From an uncultured Collinsella sp. (lineage in GTDB: Bacteria > Actinomycetota > Coriobacteriia > Coriobacteriales > Coriobacteriaceae), in the NCBI GenBank assembly GCA_900551195.1, contig URVD01000027.1, positions 1-13,619 of the forward strand: DNA of 13,619 nucleotides, written 5' to 3'. Of the stretch, positions 1-6,511 are shown one piece after another (the stretch's first letter is position 1; every line of letters starts with the position of its first letter). Under the pieces are notes generated by a model. It searched no databases, was not told where the DNA came from, and saw only the letters and a program-made list of their open reading frames with translations. The translations under genes were made by a program, and so were the position numbers.

Positions 1-2
1 CT

Positions 3-59
3 TATCCGGAGCTGGAGAACTACCTTTCGCCGTTCATGGATGCGTGGCTTGGAGGCTGA
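3..59 (+). CDS. 3' end of an unidentified gene (partial)
   Basis: An open frame enters from the left edge and ends at a TGA at 57-59. The 18 visible residues, YPELENYLSPFMDAWLGG, look like a normal protein C-terminus, acidic and aromatic. The other two forward frames read less like a protein. A terminator-like hairpin follows about 40 bases later, which fits a gene ending here. The fragment is too short to assign a family or function, and the open frame could be chance. Confidence 0.35.
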   Translation, partial: YPELENYLSPFMDAWLGG

Positions 60-97
60 TAAGTGTCGATTGCGATGTTGTAGTTAAAGTCCAGGCC

Positions 98-131
98 AAA
101 GCCGTCCCAGGCAGAACGGCTTTGTTTCCTT
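98..131 (+). terminator. Putative intrinsic terminator of the left-edge gene
   Basis: An 8-bp stem (AAAGCCGT at 98-105 and ACGGCTTT at 116-123) with a 10-nt loop is followed by GTTTCCTT. It lies just after the stop codon at 57-59 of the plus-strand fragment. The T-run is imperfect, so termination strength is uncertain. Confidence 0.45.
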
Positions 132-156
132 GATTATCAATTTCATCCGGACACTT

Positions 157-192
157 CCCGCATTCATCCGTGTGTGTACGGATGAATGCGGG
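157..192 (-). repeat. Perfect 15-bp hairpin between convergent genes
   Basis: CCCGCATTCATCCGT (157-171) and its exact reverse complement (178-192) flank a 6-nt loop, GTGTGT. It lies between two convergent genes. No U-tract follows on either strand, so it is either a Rho-independent-like stop lacking its tail or an RNA 3'-end protecting stem. It is the second of two stems downstream of the minus-strand operon. Confidence 0.5.
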
Positions 193-201
193 GTTCGATA
201 C

Positions 202-230
202 CCCGGCGGCCTGATCGGCAGGCCGCCGGG
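202..230 (-). terminator. GC-rich hairpin just after the ABC operon
   Basis: CCCGGCGGCCT (202-212) pairs perfectly with AGGCCGCCGGG (220-230) across a 7-nt loop. It starts a few bases after the stop codon of the last minus-strand gene and is followed by the 157-192 stem. The position suggests 3'-end formation for the operon. There is no clear U-run, so the terminator call is an inference from position and stability. Confidence 0.4.
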
Positions 231-235
231 AACTC

Positions 236-664
236 TCACTCCTCGATAAAAGCCGGCACCCGGTTAGTCCTGCGCATCTTGAAATTGCCATTTTCGTGGG
301 AGACGTAGAGGATGCCGTCCATCCCGTCTCGCGATGCATATGAAAGGTGAACAGAACCGCAATCCGCTCCATCATTGTCGAGAAGATCGAACGAATTCGG
401 GTCGCTCGTTGCGGCCAAACGACCACTCAGACAAGAGCCATCGTCATTACAGATTTGCCATTCCATGTCTTCGCCTGCAAGAATCGCCATAGACGGCCTG
501 GTCGCGCCATCGTTGACATACATCCCGTCTATGCCAAACCCATTTTCAGCGCCATCGATGAACGACTGCTCGGACCTATACCTCGCAAATGATGCACATA
601 GCACCATTGCAAGACAAAGTACAAAGCCAACAATCGCTATCTTTGCATAGCTCTTGCCTATCAT
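236..664 (-). CDS. Small membrane-anchored extracytoplasmic protein of unknown function
   Basis: I do not recognise a family. Counting from the ATG at 664 the protein has 142 residues. A hydrophobic helix at about residues 8-26 serves as an N-terminal anchor. The remaining roughly 115 residues are polar and acidic, rich in D, G and N, and probably lie outside the membrane. Three cysteines follow the helix; two form a C-x5-C pair (C72 and C78), and C102 stands alone. No lipobox is seen, because Leu precedes the membrane cysteine. The ATG is preferred because GAGGTGA lies 6 nt upstream. A GTG at 673 would give 145 residues and overlap the upstream gene. Its start lies one base after the stop of the permease-ATPase gene, so the two are almost certainly co-translated. 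It is probably an accessory or sensor subunit of that transporter, but the sequence gives no direct evidence of role. Confidence 0.7.
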   Translation of the reverse strand: MIGKSYAKIAIVGFVLCLAMVLCASFARYRSEQSFIDGAENGFGIDGMYVNDGATRPSMAILAGEDMEWQICNDDGSCLSGRLAATSDPNSFDLLDNDGADCGSVHLSYASRDGMDGILYVSHENGNFKMRRTNRVPAFIEE

Positions 665-665
665 G

Positions 666-2480
666 TCATTCACCTCGCTCGTATGTATCGAGGTATTCCT
701 GCTTGAGCGTCTGCGAGGACGACTTGATCTTTTCCACGAGCGTGCCGGCCTCGATGAAGTAGAACGAGTCGGTGAGGTCTGCCAGGTCGTCGAGCAGATG
801 GCTTGAAATGAGCACGCTGCGTCCCCGCGCCACCTCGCTGCGCATCGCGTCGCAGGAGGTTTTCCGCTTTCCCGGATCGAGGCCGTTCAGCGGTTCATCG
901 AGGATGAGGTACGGGCAATCGGTCGCTATCGCCATGGCAAGCTTTACCTGCTGCTTCATTCCTGTCGAGAGTTTACGGGTCGGCTTGTCGAGATATGGGG
1001 AGATTCCGAGGGAGCTGCAGAGCGAGTCGATGTCGGCGGCCGATTTCCACGCCTCCCTAACGAAAGAGAGGTGCTCGCGGGCCGATAGCGTGGGATAGAG
1101 ATCCGCGCCGCCCGAAGAGCTCAGGTAGACGAGTTCTGCAAATTCGGCTGATCGACGTTGGCAGATTCCGTCTGCCGCCAGGCTTCCCGAGCGGATGCGG
1201 GTGGGAAATTGGCCCGACAGCGCTTCAAGAAGGGTGGTTTTCCCCGAGCCGTTGGGAGCAACGAGGCCCGCCGCCGTTCCCGGGCTCAGGAAAAGCGACC
1301 CGATTGAAAGTATCGTCGTGCTTCCGTATCCCACGCTCGCGTCTAGAAGCTCGAGCCCATGGTGCTTTTTCGCGGGTCCAGGCTGTTTGGGGGAACGTGT
1401 CGCAACGGCGCCGACCGCAAAAAGGACCGCGACGTATGCCAGGGCCACGGCAAGCATCGATGCGCTGCCTGAACCGGAGCCAATGAATTCTGTCGGGAAG
1501 CATCCTACGTAACCCGTTGCCTCGATAGGCGAGAACACGGCCAGCGGCAGGAGATTGAGCGCGGCGTTATGCTCCAGTGCCGAATCGGACAGCAACGGGA
1601 ATGCCGGGGCCGCGACAAGCAGCGCTGAGGTAAGGGGGCCCGCGAAGACGCGCCTCGTTGCGGTCGATAGGACGGCGGAACAAACGGATATCAAGGTTCC
1701 GCCCGCAAGAAGCGCGATAAGCAGGGTCGTGAAGACGTTTCCCGCGGTCGTGGTGGCAAGCGCGCCGTCATGGAAGAAGGCGATCGGGTACCCAATTTGC
1801 CCGAAGCCGTTTAGGGCCAAGGCGTAAATGCCCCCGGGTGCAAGGCCGGCGAGGAGCATCGCGGTCCCCGCGGCGATTATCGAAAACACGATCTGGATAA
1901 GGCGCCGGAATTTGGGCACGGGCGCCTTTGCCGCCAGGGTCGCAGGCCTTGTGGCGCCGAGCACGAGTATCGACGAGAGAAGGAAGGGGATGAAGGGAAG
2001 GAAAGACGGCGCCGTGGCAATGGCGTAAGGCAGGAAGGAAAGGAATGGCAGGTCGTTTGCGGAGGCCGGGATATCCGTGATGCCGGAGCTGCTCAGGGCA
2101 CGGCAATATGCGAGCGCCGCGTCATTGGTCTCTCGGTCTCCCACGATGGACCCGGATTGGAAGCCTTCGCCCATGAGCGCGTAGTAGCTCTCGGCAGAAT
2201 CGAGAAAGGCGGCGTCGGTTTGAGCGGCAAGGGCGGCGTTCGCGTATCTTGCAAGCTCCGCGTCAGCTTGCTGCTCTGGCGATAGGTCTGTGCCGCTGGC
2301 CTGGGGCGCGCGCGTATTGAATGCGTCGACAAAGCCCTGCATGCCCTGCTTCATAAAGAAGGGCCCGTAGATGGGTGAATTGAACGCAATGGGGACGGAA
2401 AAGGCTGCAGCGAGAACGAGCGTACAAATCCATGCGGCCTTGTCTCTTAGGATTAGTTTGAGAAGAAGTCGACAGTACAT
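666..2480 (-). CDS. ABC transporter: N-terminal permease fused to C-terminal ATPase
   Basis: This is a 604-residue fusion. Residues 1-365 form a permease with a first helix at about 14-32, a roughly 110-residue outside loop, and five further helices ending near 360. Residues 375-604 form an ATPase: Walker A APNGSGKT (408-415), signature LSTGMKQQ (504-511), Walker B YLILDEP (524-530), and H-loop SSH with His561. The usual first glycine of Walker A is Ala. The Q-loop region (about 451-463) reads YLSSSGGADLYP and lacks the glutamine. The permease shares spaced motifs with both halves of the 746-residue permease upstream in the cluster: AP at 186-187 and LNG at 223-225, 36 residues apart. Such domains are usually separate in ABC-2-type exporters. 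The ATG has AGGTG 7 nt upstream. The substrate is unknown; export is inferred from the fold type and the lack of a binding protein. Confidence 0.88.
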   Translation of the reverse strand: MYCRLLLKLILRDKAAWICTLVLAAAFSVPIAFNSPIYGPFFMKQGMQGFVDAFNTRAPQASGTDLSPEQQADAELARYANAALAAQTDAAFLDSAESYYALMGEGFQSGSIVGDRETNDAALAYCRALSSSGITDIPASANDLPFLSFLPYAIATAPSFLPFIPFLLSSILVLGATRPATLAAKAPVPKFRRLIQIVFSIIAAGTAMLLAGLAPGGIYALALNGFGQIGYPIAFFHDGALATTTAGNVFTTLLIALLAGGTLISVCSAVLSTATRRVFAGPLTSALLVAAPAFPLLSDSALEHNAALNLLPLAVFSPIEATGYVGCFPTEFIGSGSGSASMLAVALAYVAVLFAVGAVATRSPKQPGPAKKHHGLELLDASVGYGSTTILSIGSLFLSPGTAAGLVAPNGSGKTTLLEALSGQFPTRIRSGSLAADGICQRRSAEFAELVYLSSSGGADLYPTLSAREHLSFVREAWKSAADIDSLCSSLGISPYLDKPTRKLSTGMKQQVKLAMAIATDCPYLILDEPLNGLDPGKRKTSCDAMRSEVARGRSVLISSHLLDDLADLTDSFYFIEAGTLVEKIKSSSQTLKQEYLDTYERGE

Positions 2481-2508
2481 TCAGAAGCACCTACGTTCCT
2501 CAAAGAAT

Positions 2509-2527
2509 TGTTAGATTAAAAGTAACA
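2509..2527. promoter_or_regulatory. Inverted repeat upstream of the fusion gene, possible operator
   Basis: TGTTA (2509-2513) and TAACA (2523-2527) are separated by 9 nt. The right part reads TTAAAAGTAAC, close to TTAAAAAGTAAC at 5697-5707 in the divergent control region. The site lies about 30-50 bases upstream of the start codon at 2480. A weak minus-strand promoter (TTCATC, 17 nt, TCTAAC) overlaps it. The 153-base gap (2481-2633) holds no other clear element and no convincing terminator, so partial readthrough from the ATPase gene is likely. Confidence 0.35.
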
Positions 2528-2633
2528 GACCGGATGAAGATACGTGCGACGGGGGCGAGGCGAATGGCTGAGCGGTATCGATATGCGGGTTCAACGGTAT
2601 CACATTGGCCACATAGATTTTTAACTTGCATTT

Positions 2634-3374
2634 CTACCCGCCCTTTTCGTAGAGTCGCCGATACGTGCTTAGCGCACCCTCGGCGCGTCCGGCAGGCTTT
2701 GCGAAATGGGATCCAGGAGACTTCGGCGCAGCATCATCTTGCGGAATGCTTCTAATGAGCCTCCCATCCTTCAAAAACAGAATCTCATCGCACAGCCTAT
2801 CGACCGAATCCAAGATGTGGGATGACATGATGATGCACGTACCAGAATCGGCCAGCTTCCTGAGAATCTCGGAATGCAAGTCCACCCTGCTGGGGTCGAG
2901 CGCGTTCATGGGCTCATCTAATAGAAGGTACCGCGCGCCCGTCGCATACGCAATCGCCAGGGTAAGCTGCTGCTTCATGCCCTGGCTCAGAGTGCGGATC
3001 CTCATCTTCGCGAACTCGCCTATCTGCGTTTGTTCCACTATCTCTTCGATATCGCGAGCATGCGGCCACATATCGCAAACCATCTTGAGGTGATCTTCCG
3101 CACGCAATCCGGGATACAGCAGCGTCCCCTCACCAGGTGCATAGAAGATCATAGAACGGACCTCTCTCGCACCCGTACCCTGCACCTCATCCAGAACGAT
3201 GCTCCCGTCCACGCGAGGACCCGGCAAACCTGCCATCGCACGCAGCAACGTCGTCTTTCCATGCCCGTTCGGAGCGACGAGACCGTAGACCGTACCCGGG
3301 GCAAACTCAGCGTTCACCGAATCTACGAGCACCTTCTTTCCATAAGAGATCGTCAGCGTTTGAAGGTCAATCAT
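2634..3374 (-). CDS. ABC transporter ATP-binding protein
   Basis: This is a stand-alone nucleotide-binding domain of 246 residues from the ATG at 3374. Numbered from an alternative ATG at 3383 (249 residues), it has Walker A APNGHGKT (37-44), signature LSQGMKQQ (132-139), Walker B YLLLDEP (152-158), D-loop MNALDP, and H-loop SSH with His189. Walker A begins with Ala instead of Gly, and the Q-loop region FYAPGEGTLLYP has no glutamine. Both traits are shared with the ATPase half of the fusion protein. It should power the large permease whose gene ends in the ATGA overlap at 3380-3383. The 3374 start is preferred because AAAGGGG lies 9 nt upstream of it but touches the 3383 ATG; the 3383 start remains possible through translational coupling. 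A basic C-terminal tail of about 40 residues follows the core domain. Confidence 0.92.
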   Translation of the reverse strand: MIDLQTLTISYGKKVLVDSVNAEFAPGTVYGLVAPNGHGKTTLLRAMAGLPGPRVDGSIVLDEVQGTGAREVRSMIFYAPGEGTLLYPGLRAEDHLKMVCDMWPHARDIEEIVEQTQIGEFAKMRIRTLSQGMKQQLTLAIAYATGARYLLLDEPMNALDPSRVDLHSEILRKLADSGTCIIMSSHILDSVDRLCDEILFLKDGRLIRSIPQDDAAPKSPGSHFAKPAGRAEGALSTYRRLYEKGG

Positions 3375-3379
3375 CGAGA

Positions 3380-5602
3380 TCATCCCCTTTCGATCTTTGG
3401 AACACTCAGGCGCACCATCAACGGAGATACGGCGCCCAAGACCACCAGCAGAGCGCCCGATGCGCCGACGACCTCTCCAAAAGGCATCGCGTTCGTCCCT
3501 CGCCCAAGGAACCCAATCGTCCCCACCTGGGAAGCGGGATCAAACGAGGCGAATGGAGCCAGCAGCGCGACGCCCATGCCCACGCTTTCAACATGAGCGC
3601 TCAACGAACCCAACACCAAGAGAACCGCGCAAACCATTCCGGTGACAACGGGGTTGCGGCTAATCGCTGCTGTCAACGCAGCGACGACGGAAATCACGCC
3701 GTATGCCATGACCAGCAACGGAATACTGCACAACACCGCCTCCCCCACCATGGACGTTGTCGAAGCTCCCGCCCGAATGAGAGCGACGGGATACTCCGAT
3801 CCACCCGCACCGTTCTTAATCACGGACACAACGACAGCGGGAACCATCGACACCAAAAGCAGCACCAAGCCAAGCAGGAGAGCCAGCGCAACAGCCGTCA
3901 GAAAACGCACATGCGCTGTTGCGGGGATCTGGAGAACCAGAAGGGAACGACACTGCAGGTGGGTGCACGCGAGCGATGTGACAACCACGGGCAACAGCAA
4001 AAATAAGGAGGGAAGCGCTGCCTGGAGATACGAAAGGAGGATTAATGGGGGCATCTTCGTACTTAACTCGTAAACCTTGGGGTCCGGCAAGCTCGCGATC
4101 GACTCAAGCAGAAGGGCGCGCGCCTCCGCACGAGAAGGAGTCTCCGGCTCGATTCCGATCGATTGCAGGAGAGTCGCATCTGCCGCGCCCAGCTCACCTC
4201 GAGCGCGCTCGTACGTCGCAAGGCCTCGAAACCCCTCCGCAGGCATAGGCGCGTACACGAAACCCGAAAGAGCATCTCGCATGTCTTCCAGGGCCGCTTT
4301 GCCCTCGACGTCCATATTCGCAGCGTTCTGCTCTAGATACCGATCTATTGAACGGAGCTCCCCATCCCTATACCGAACAGCGGAAACGTTATCAGCGTCA
4401 GGAAACATCTCGACCAGAGCCGGGGCCAGCATCGTCGTCGACATTGCAATCGCGCATACGGCGAGGGTAGGAGAACGCAGGAGCAGTTTCCCCATCGTTC
4501 TTACGTATGCAACGGCGGAGGCACAAGCGCTCGAACGAGTTGCCGTTCTCGATGCAGCGAAGGAACCTCTCTCAAGACAAATCGGGGATATCGGGCACGC
4601 GCAGCCGCTCTTTCCAGCAACGCAAAGCAGGCTAATTGCCAGCACCTCGATCCCGATTGCGCATACGAGGGCAATCGCGCCACGCTCGAAGCAAAGTCCA
4701 GGCAGATTCACTATCTGCGTTGTCGGGTACGGGCTATAGGCGCCGACGGTCAACTCAGTGTTCGCATACGTAAGGGGATTCAACAGGGCGAACTCACGTA
4801 AAGCGATGGATCTTCCGTAATACCCGGGAACCATCGTCACCCCCATCAGGGCACATACGAACACGATTCCAAGCGTAGGGTTATTGGCAATCTTCACGGC
4901 AAGGTGAACGACAAGCGAGATGAACGCTGCCACCAAGAATTGCAAGATGGCCGTCTGCGCGAACACCAGCCAAGCCGGTTTGATAACCGGAGTCGCATAT
5001 TGAATGTAGCCTATCGGATAGAACGGCGAGCCCGGGCCATTCTTCACAAGCGCGGCGATTATCCCTGGAAGATTGATGGCGAGGACGGCAAGCATTGCAA
5101 AAACACTCGCCCATACGCTCGATGCAACAAGTCTACCCAGCTCGCCCATCGGTGCCTGGATGATGAGCTTTTCACGTTTGTTAAGACGTGCGGCAAGGAA
5201 CGAGACGGCAACGGCCGTTGCGACCCATAGCAAGTACTCCTTCGATCCGTCATAATAGGTGTACTCTCCATCCGATATCTGCAGAAACGGAAGTAGGGGA
5301 GAGAGCGGTGCCAAGATAAGACGTCCCGCGGCAAGAGGGTACAGAAGCGCGGGCATGCTTGATGAAGAGGTATAGACACCGTCCTCCCCCGCATTCACAA
5401 GCGCATCCGCATAGGATGCTGACAATTCCTGCTCAACACGGGTTATTCCCGACTCGAGGTATTCGACCCGTCCGTCGATGCCAGCCGCGCTCCTGAAGAC
5501 GGGCAGAGCACAAAGAACCATCAACGCAACAACGACAACACAGAGCGACCTGGAGGAGAGAAGCGACCTAAAGATCGCCTTCGAGATTTTGAGCATATTC
5601 AT
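3380..5602 (-). CDS. Large ABC-2-type permease made of two duplicated halves
   Basis: This is a membrane protein of 740 residues from the ATG at 5602, or 746 from 5620. Numbered from 5620, each half has the same plan: a first helix (25-45; 380-403), an outside domain of about 80-120 residues, then five helices ending near 335 and 735. The halves share spaced motifs. QAP at 155-157 and KNGPGS at 193-198 match QIP at 564-566 and KNGAGG at 602-607, with 36 residues from Pro to Lys in both. LLNP (279-282) matches LLAP (686-689). A cysteine-rich, partly basic linker (about 336-375) joins the halves. It has no ATPase motifs and must pair with the downstream ATPase. The start at 5602 has AAGG 6 nt upstream; 5620 has no Shine-Dalgarno sequence. 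No family name can be given with certainty and the substrate is unknown. Confidence 0.85.
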   Translation of the reverse strand: MNMLKISKAIFRSLLSSRSLCVVVVALMVLCALPVFRSAAGIDGRVEYLESGITRVEQELSASYADALVNAGEDGVYTSSSSMPALLYPLAAGRLILAPLSPLLPFLQISDGEYTYYDGSKEYLLWVATAVAVSFLAARLNKREKLIIQAPMGELGRLVASSVWASVFAMLAVLAINLPGIIAALVKNGPGSPFYPIGYIQYATPVIKPAWLVFAQTAILQFLVAAFISLVVHLAVKIANNPTLGIVFVCALMGVTMVPGYYGRSIALREFALLNPLTYANTELTVGAYSPYPTTQIVNLPGLCFERGAIALVCAIGIEVLAISLLCVAGKSGCACPISPICLERGSFAASRTATRSSACASAVAYVRTMGKLLLRSPTLAVCAIAMSTTMLAPALVEMFPDADNVSAVRYRDGELRSIDRYLEQNAANMDVEGKAALEDMRDALSGFVYAPMPAEGFRGLATYERARGELGAADATLLQSIGIEPETPSRAEARALLLESIASLPDPKVYELSTKMPPLILLSYLQAALPSLFLLLPVVVTSLACTHLQCRSLLVLQIPATAHVRFLTAVALALLLGLVLLLVSMVPAVVVSVIKNGAGGSEYPVALIRAGASTTSMVGEAVLCSIPLLVMAYGVISVVAALTAAISRNPVVTGMVCAVLLVLGSLSAHVESVGMGVALLAPFASFDPASQVGTIGFLGRGTNAMPFGEVVGASGALLVVLGAVSPLMVRLSVPKIERG

Positions 5603-5635
5603 CGCCAACCTTAACCTCATCCAGTCGGAACAGAG

Positions 5636-5658
5636 GGGCCGAACAAAATGCTCGGCCC
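5636..5658 (-). promoter_or_regulatory. Hairpin in the 5' leader of the permease operon
   Basis: GGGCCGA (5636-5642) pairs with TCGGCCC (5652-5658) over a 9-nt loop. It lies 34 bases upstream of the preferred permease start, so it would sit in the 5' untranslated leader of the minus-strand transcript. No U-tract follows, so a role in leader stability is more likely than termination. Just beyond it is TTGCCGGCAA (5666-5675), a perfect 10-bp palindrome. Confidence 0.4.
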
Positions 5659-5665
5659 TTATTAC

Positions 5666-5694
5666 TTGCCGGCAAAGTCAATTTAACATAAACT
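5666..5694 (+). promoter_or_regulatory. Sigma70-like promoter of the DUF2975-regulator pair
   Basis: TTGCCG (5666-5671) and TAAACT (5689-5694) are spaced by exactly 17 bp. They match four of six consensus positions each. The predicted start lies near 5701, giving a leader of about 36 nt before the ATG at 5738, which is preceded by GGAGG. The -35 box overlaps the TTGCCGGCAA palindrome and the -10 box overlaps the TTTAACA/TGTTAAA palindrome, so both could be control points. Confidence 0.55.
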
Positions 5695-5700
5695 GTTAAA
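5682..5700. promoter_or_regulatory. 19-bp palindrome over the -10 box, likely operator
   Basis: TTTAACA (5682-5688) and TGTTAAA (5694-5700) form a perfect 7-bp inverted repeat with the spacer TAAAC. The spacer is the core of the predicted -10 box of the plus-strand pair. A second, overlapping repeat, GTTA-AAAAG-TAAC, follows at 5695-5707. A dimeric repressor bound here would block the plus-strand promoter and could also affect the divergent ABC operon. The XRE protein encoded at 6260 is the obvious candidate, by position only. Confidence 0.5.
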
Positions 5701-5737
5701 AAGTAACCTGAGTTTTTTAAATTCTTCGGAGGTTATT

Positions 5738-6250
5738 ATGAGTTCCGACAATCGCACTCCCCGGCTTCATTCCTTCCGCATCGCATGTGCGATAGCCTCT
5801 GCGACCCTTTGCGCCACCGCCATCGCACAAGTGGCGTTCTCCTTAAAGCCAGCAATCGAAGTGCTCGACAACCCTGTAATTGCAGACTCCCCCGCGTATC
5901 CAGCCCTTGCGATCTCGACATTGGTCCCTGCCGTCATCGGTATCGCTACGACCATCCTCAGCGCCGTTCTCGTGTGGACGATCAAGAGCGGAGACCCCTT
6001 CAAGAAAGGGTCTGCGACATGCTTGAAGGTGCTCGGCATTCTCTTCGTTGTTCAAGCTGCCACCAGCCTCTACGCCGGCTCACTCAAAACCTCCGTTTCG
6101 ATGTTTGGCGGCGAGGGGGCCGTCGGCGCCCAAGAGATCGCTTCATCATTCGATTGGACCTCTCTGGTTCTCGGCATCGTCCTGTTCATGCTTTCCCAGC
6201 TCTTCTTGTACGCCCGAGAGCTGTACCTCGACTCCGACGAGATTGCGTAA
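5738..6250 (+). CDS. DUF2975-like four-helix membrane protein
   Basis: The 170-residue protein has four predicted membrane helices at about 13-35, 57-81, 95-115 and 140-160. Family-like features are the SGDPFKKG segment before helix three (84-91) and a last helix that runs into a short acidic tail, LYLDSDEIA. DUF2975 proteins are often encoded just upstream of a small YozG-type regulator, as here; the biochemical role of the family is not established. The start is well supported by GGAGG 5 nt upstream of the ATG. The stop is followed 9 bases later by the regulator gene, so the two form an operon. It is divergent from the ABC transporter operon, which suggests, but does not prove, a role in sensing or modulating that system. 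Confidence 0.75.
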   Translation: MSSDNRTPRLHSFRIACAIASATLCATAIAQVAFSLKPAIEVLDNPVIADSPAYPALAISTLVPAVIGIATTILSAVLVWTIKSGDPFKKGSATCLKVLGILFVVQAATSLYAGSLKTSVSMFGGEGAVGAQEIASSFDWTSLVLGIVLFMLSQLFLYARELYLDSDEIA

Positions 6251-6259
6251 GGAAACGCC

Positions 6260-6511
6260 ATGCCCGTAATTGTTCGCCTCGACAAGATCATGGCCGAGCG
6301 AAAGATTTCCTCGAACGAACTTGCCGAAAGGATTGGAACCACGCCCGTGAACCTGTCCCGTATTAAAAAAGGGCATATTCGCGGCATTCGCTTCAACACA
6401 CTCGAGCAGCTATGCCTCGCCCTTCGTTGCCAACCCGGAGACCTTCTCGAAGTCATGAGCGAAGAGGATGCCCGAAAGGAGTTCGGACTCGATTGGTCCG
6501 CCGAGGATTAG
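6260..6511 (+). CDS. YozG-like XRE-family transcriptional regulator
   Basis: This is a small DNA-binding protein of 83 residues. A helix-turn-helix occupies about residues 17-36 (NELAERIGTTPVNLSRIKKG), followed by RFNTLEQLCLALRCQPGDLLE (44-64), which is the hallmark of the YozG/HTH_26 type. The start has AAGGA 7 nt upstream. It is co-transcribed with the DUF2975 gene and probably acts on the palindromes at 5682-5707 (inference). The last 17 or so residues extend beyond the usual core. The TAG stop at 6509-6511 is followed, in the same frame and without a gap, by integrase-like sequence. The 3' end may therefore have been shaped by a recombination junction, and the native gene may have ended differently. 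Confidence 0.85.
   Translation: MPVIVRLDKIMAERKISSNELAERIGTTPVNLSRIKKGHIRGIRFNTLEQLCLALRCQPGDLLEVMSEEDARKEFGLDWSAED

Noticed and set aside
34..426. 130-residue minus-strand open frame crossing the hairpin-rich gap
   Set aside because: It overlaps the small membrane protein gene in another frame, runs through terminator-like stems, and has no protein features.
236..664. Lipoprotein signal in the small membrane protein
   Set aside because: The cysteine at the end of the helix is preceded by Leu at -1, which does not fit the lipobox.
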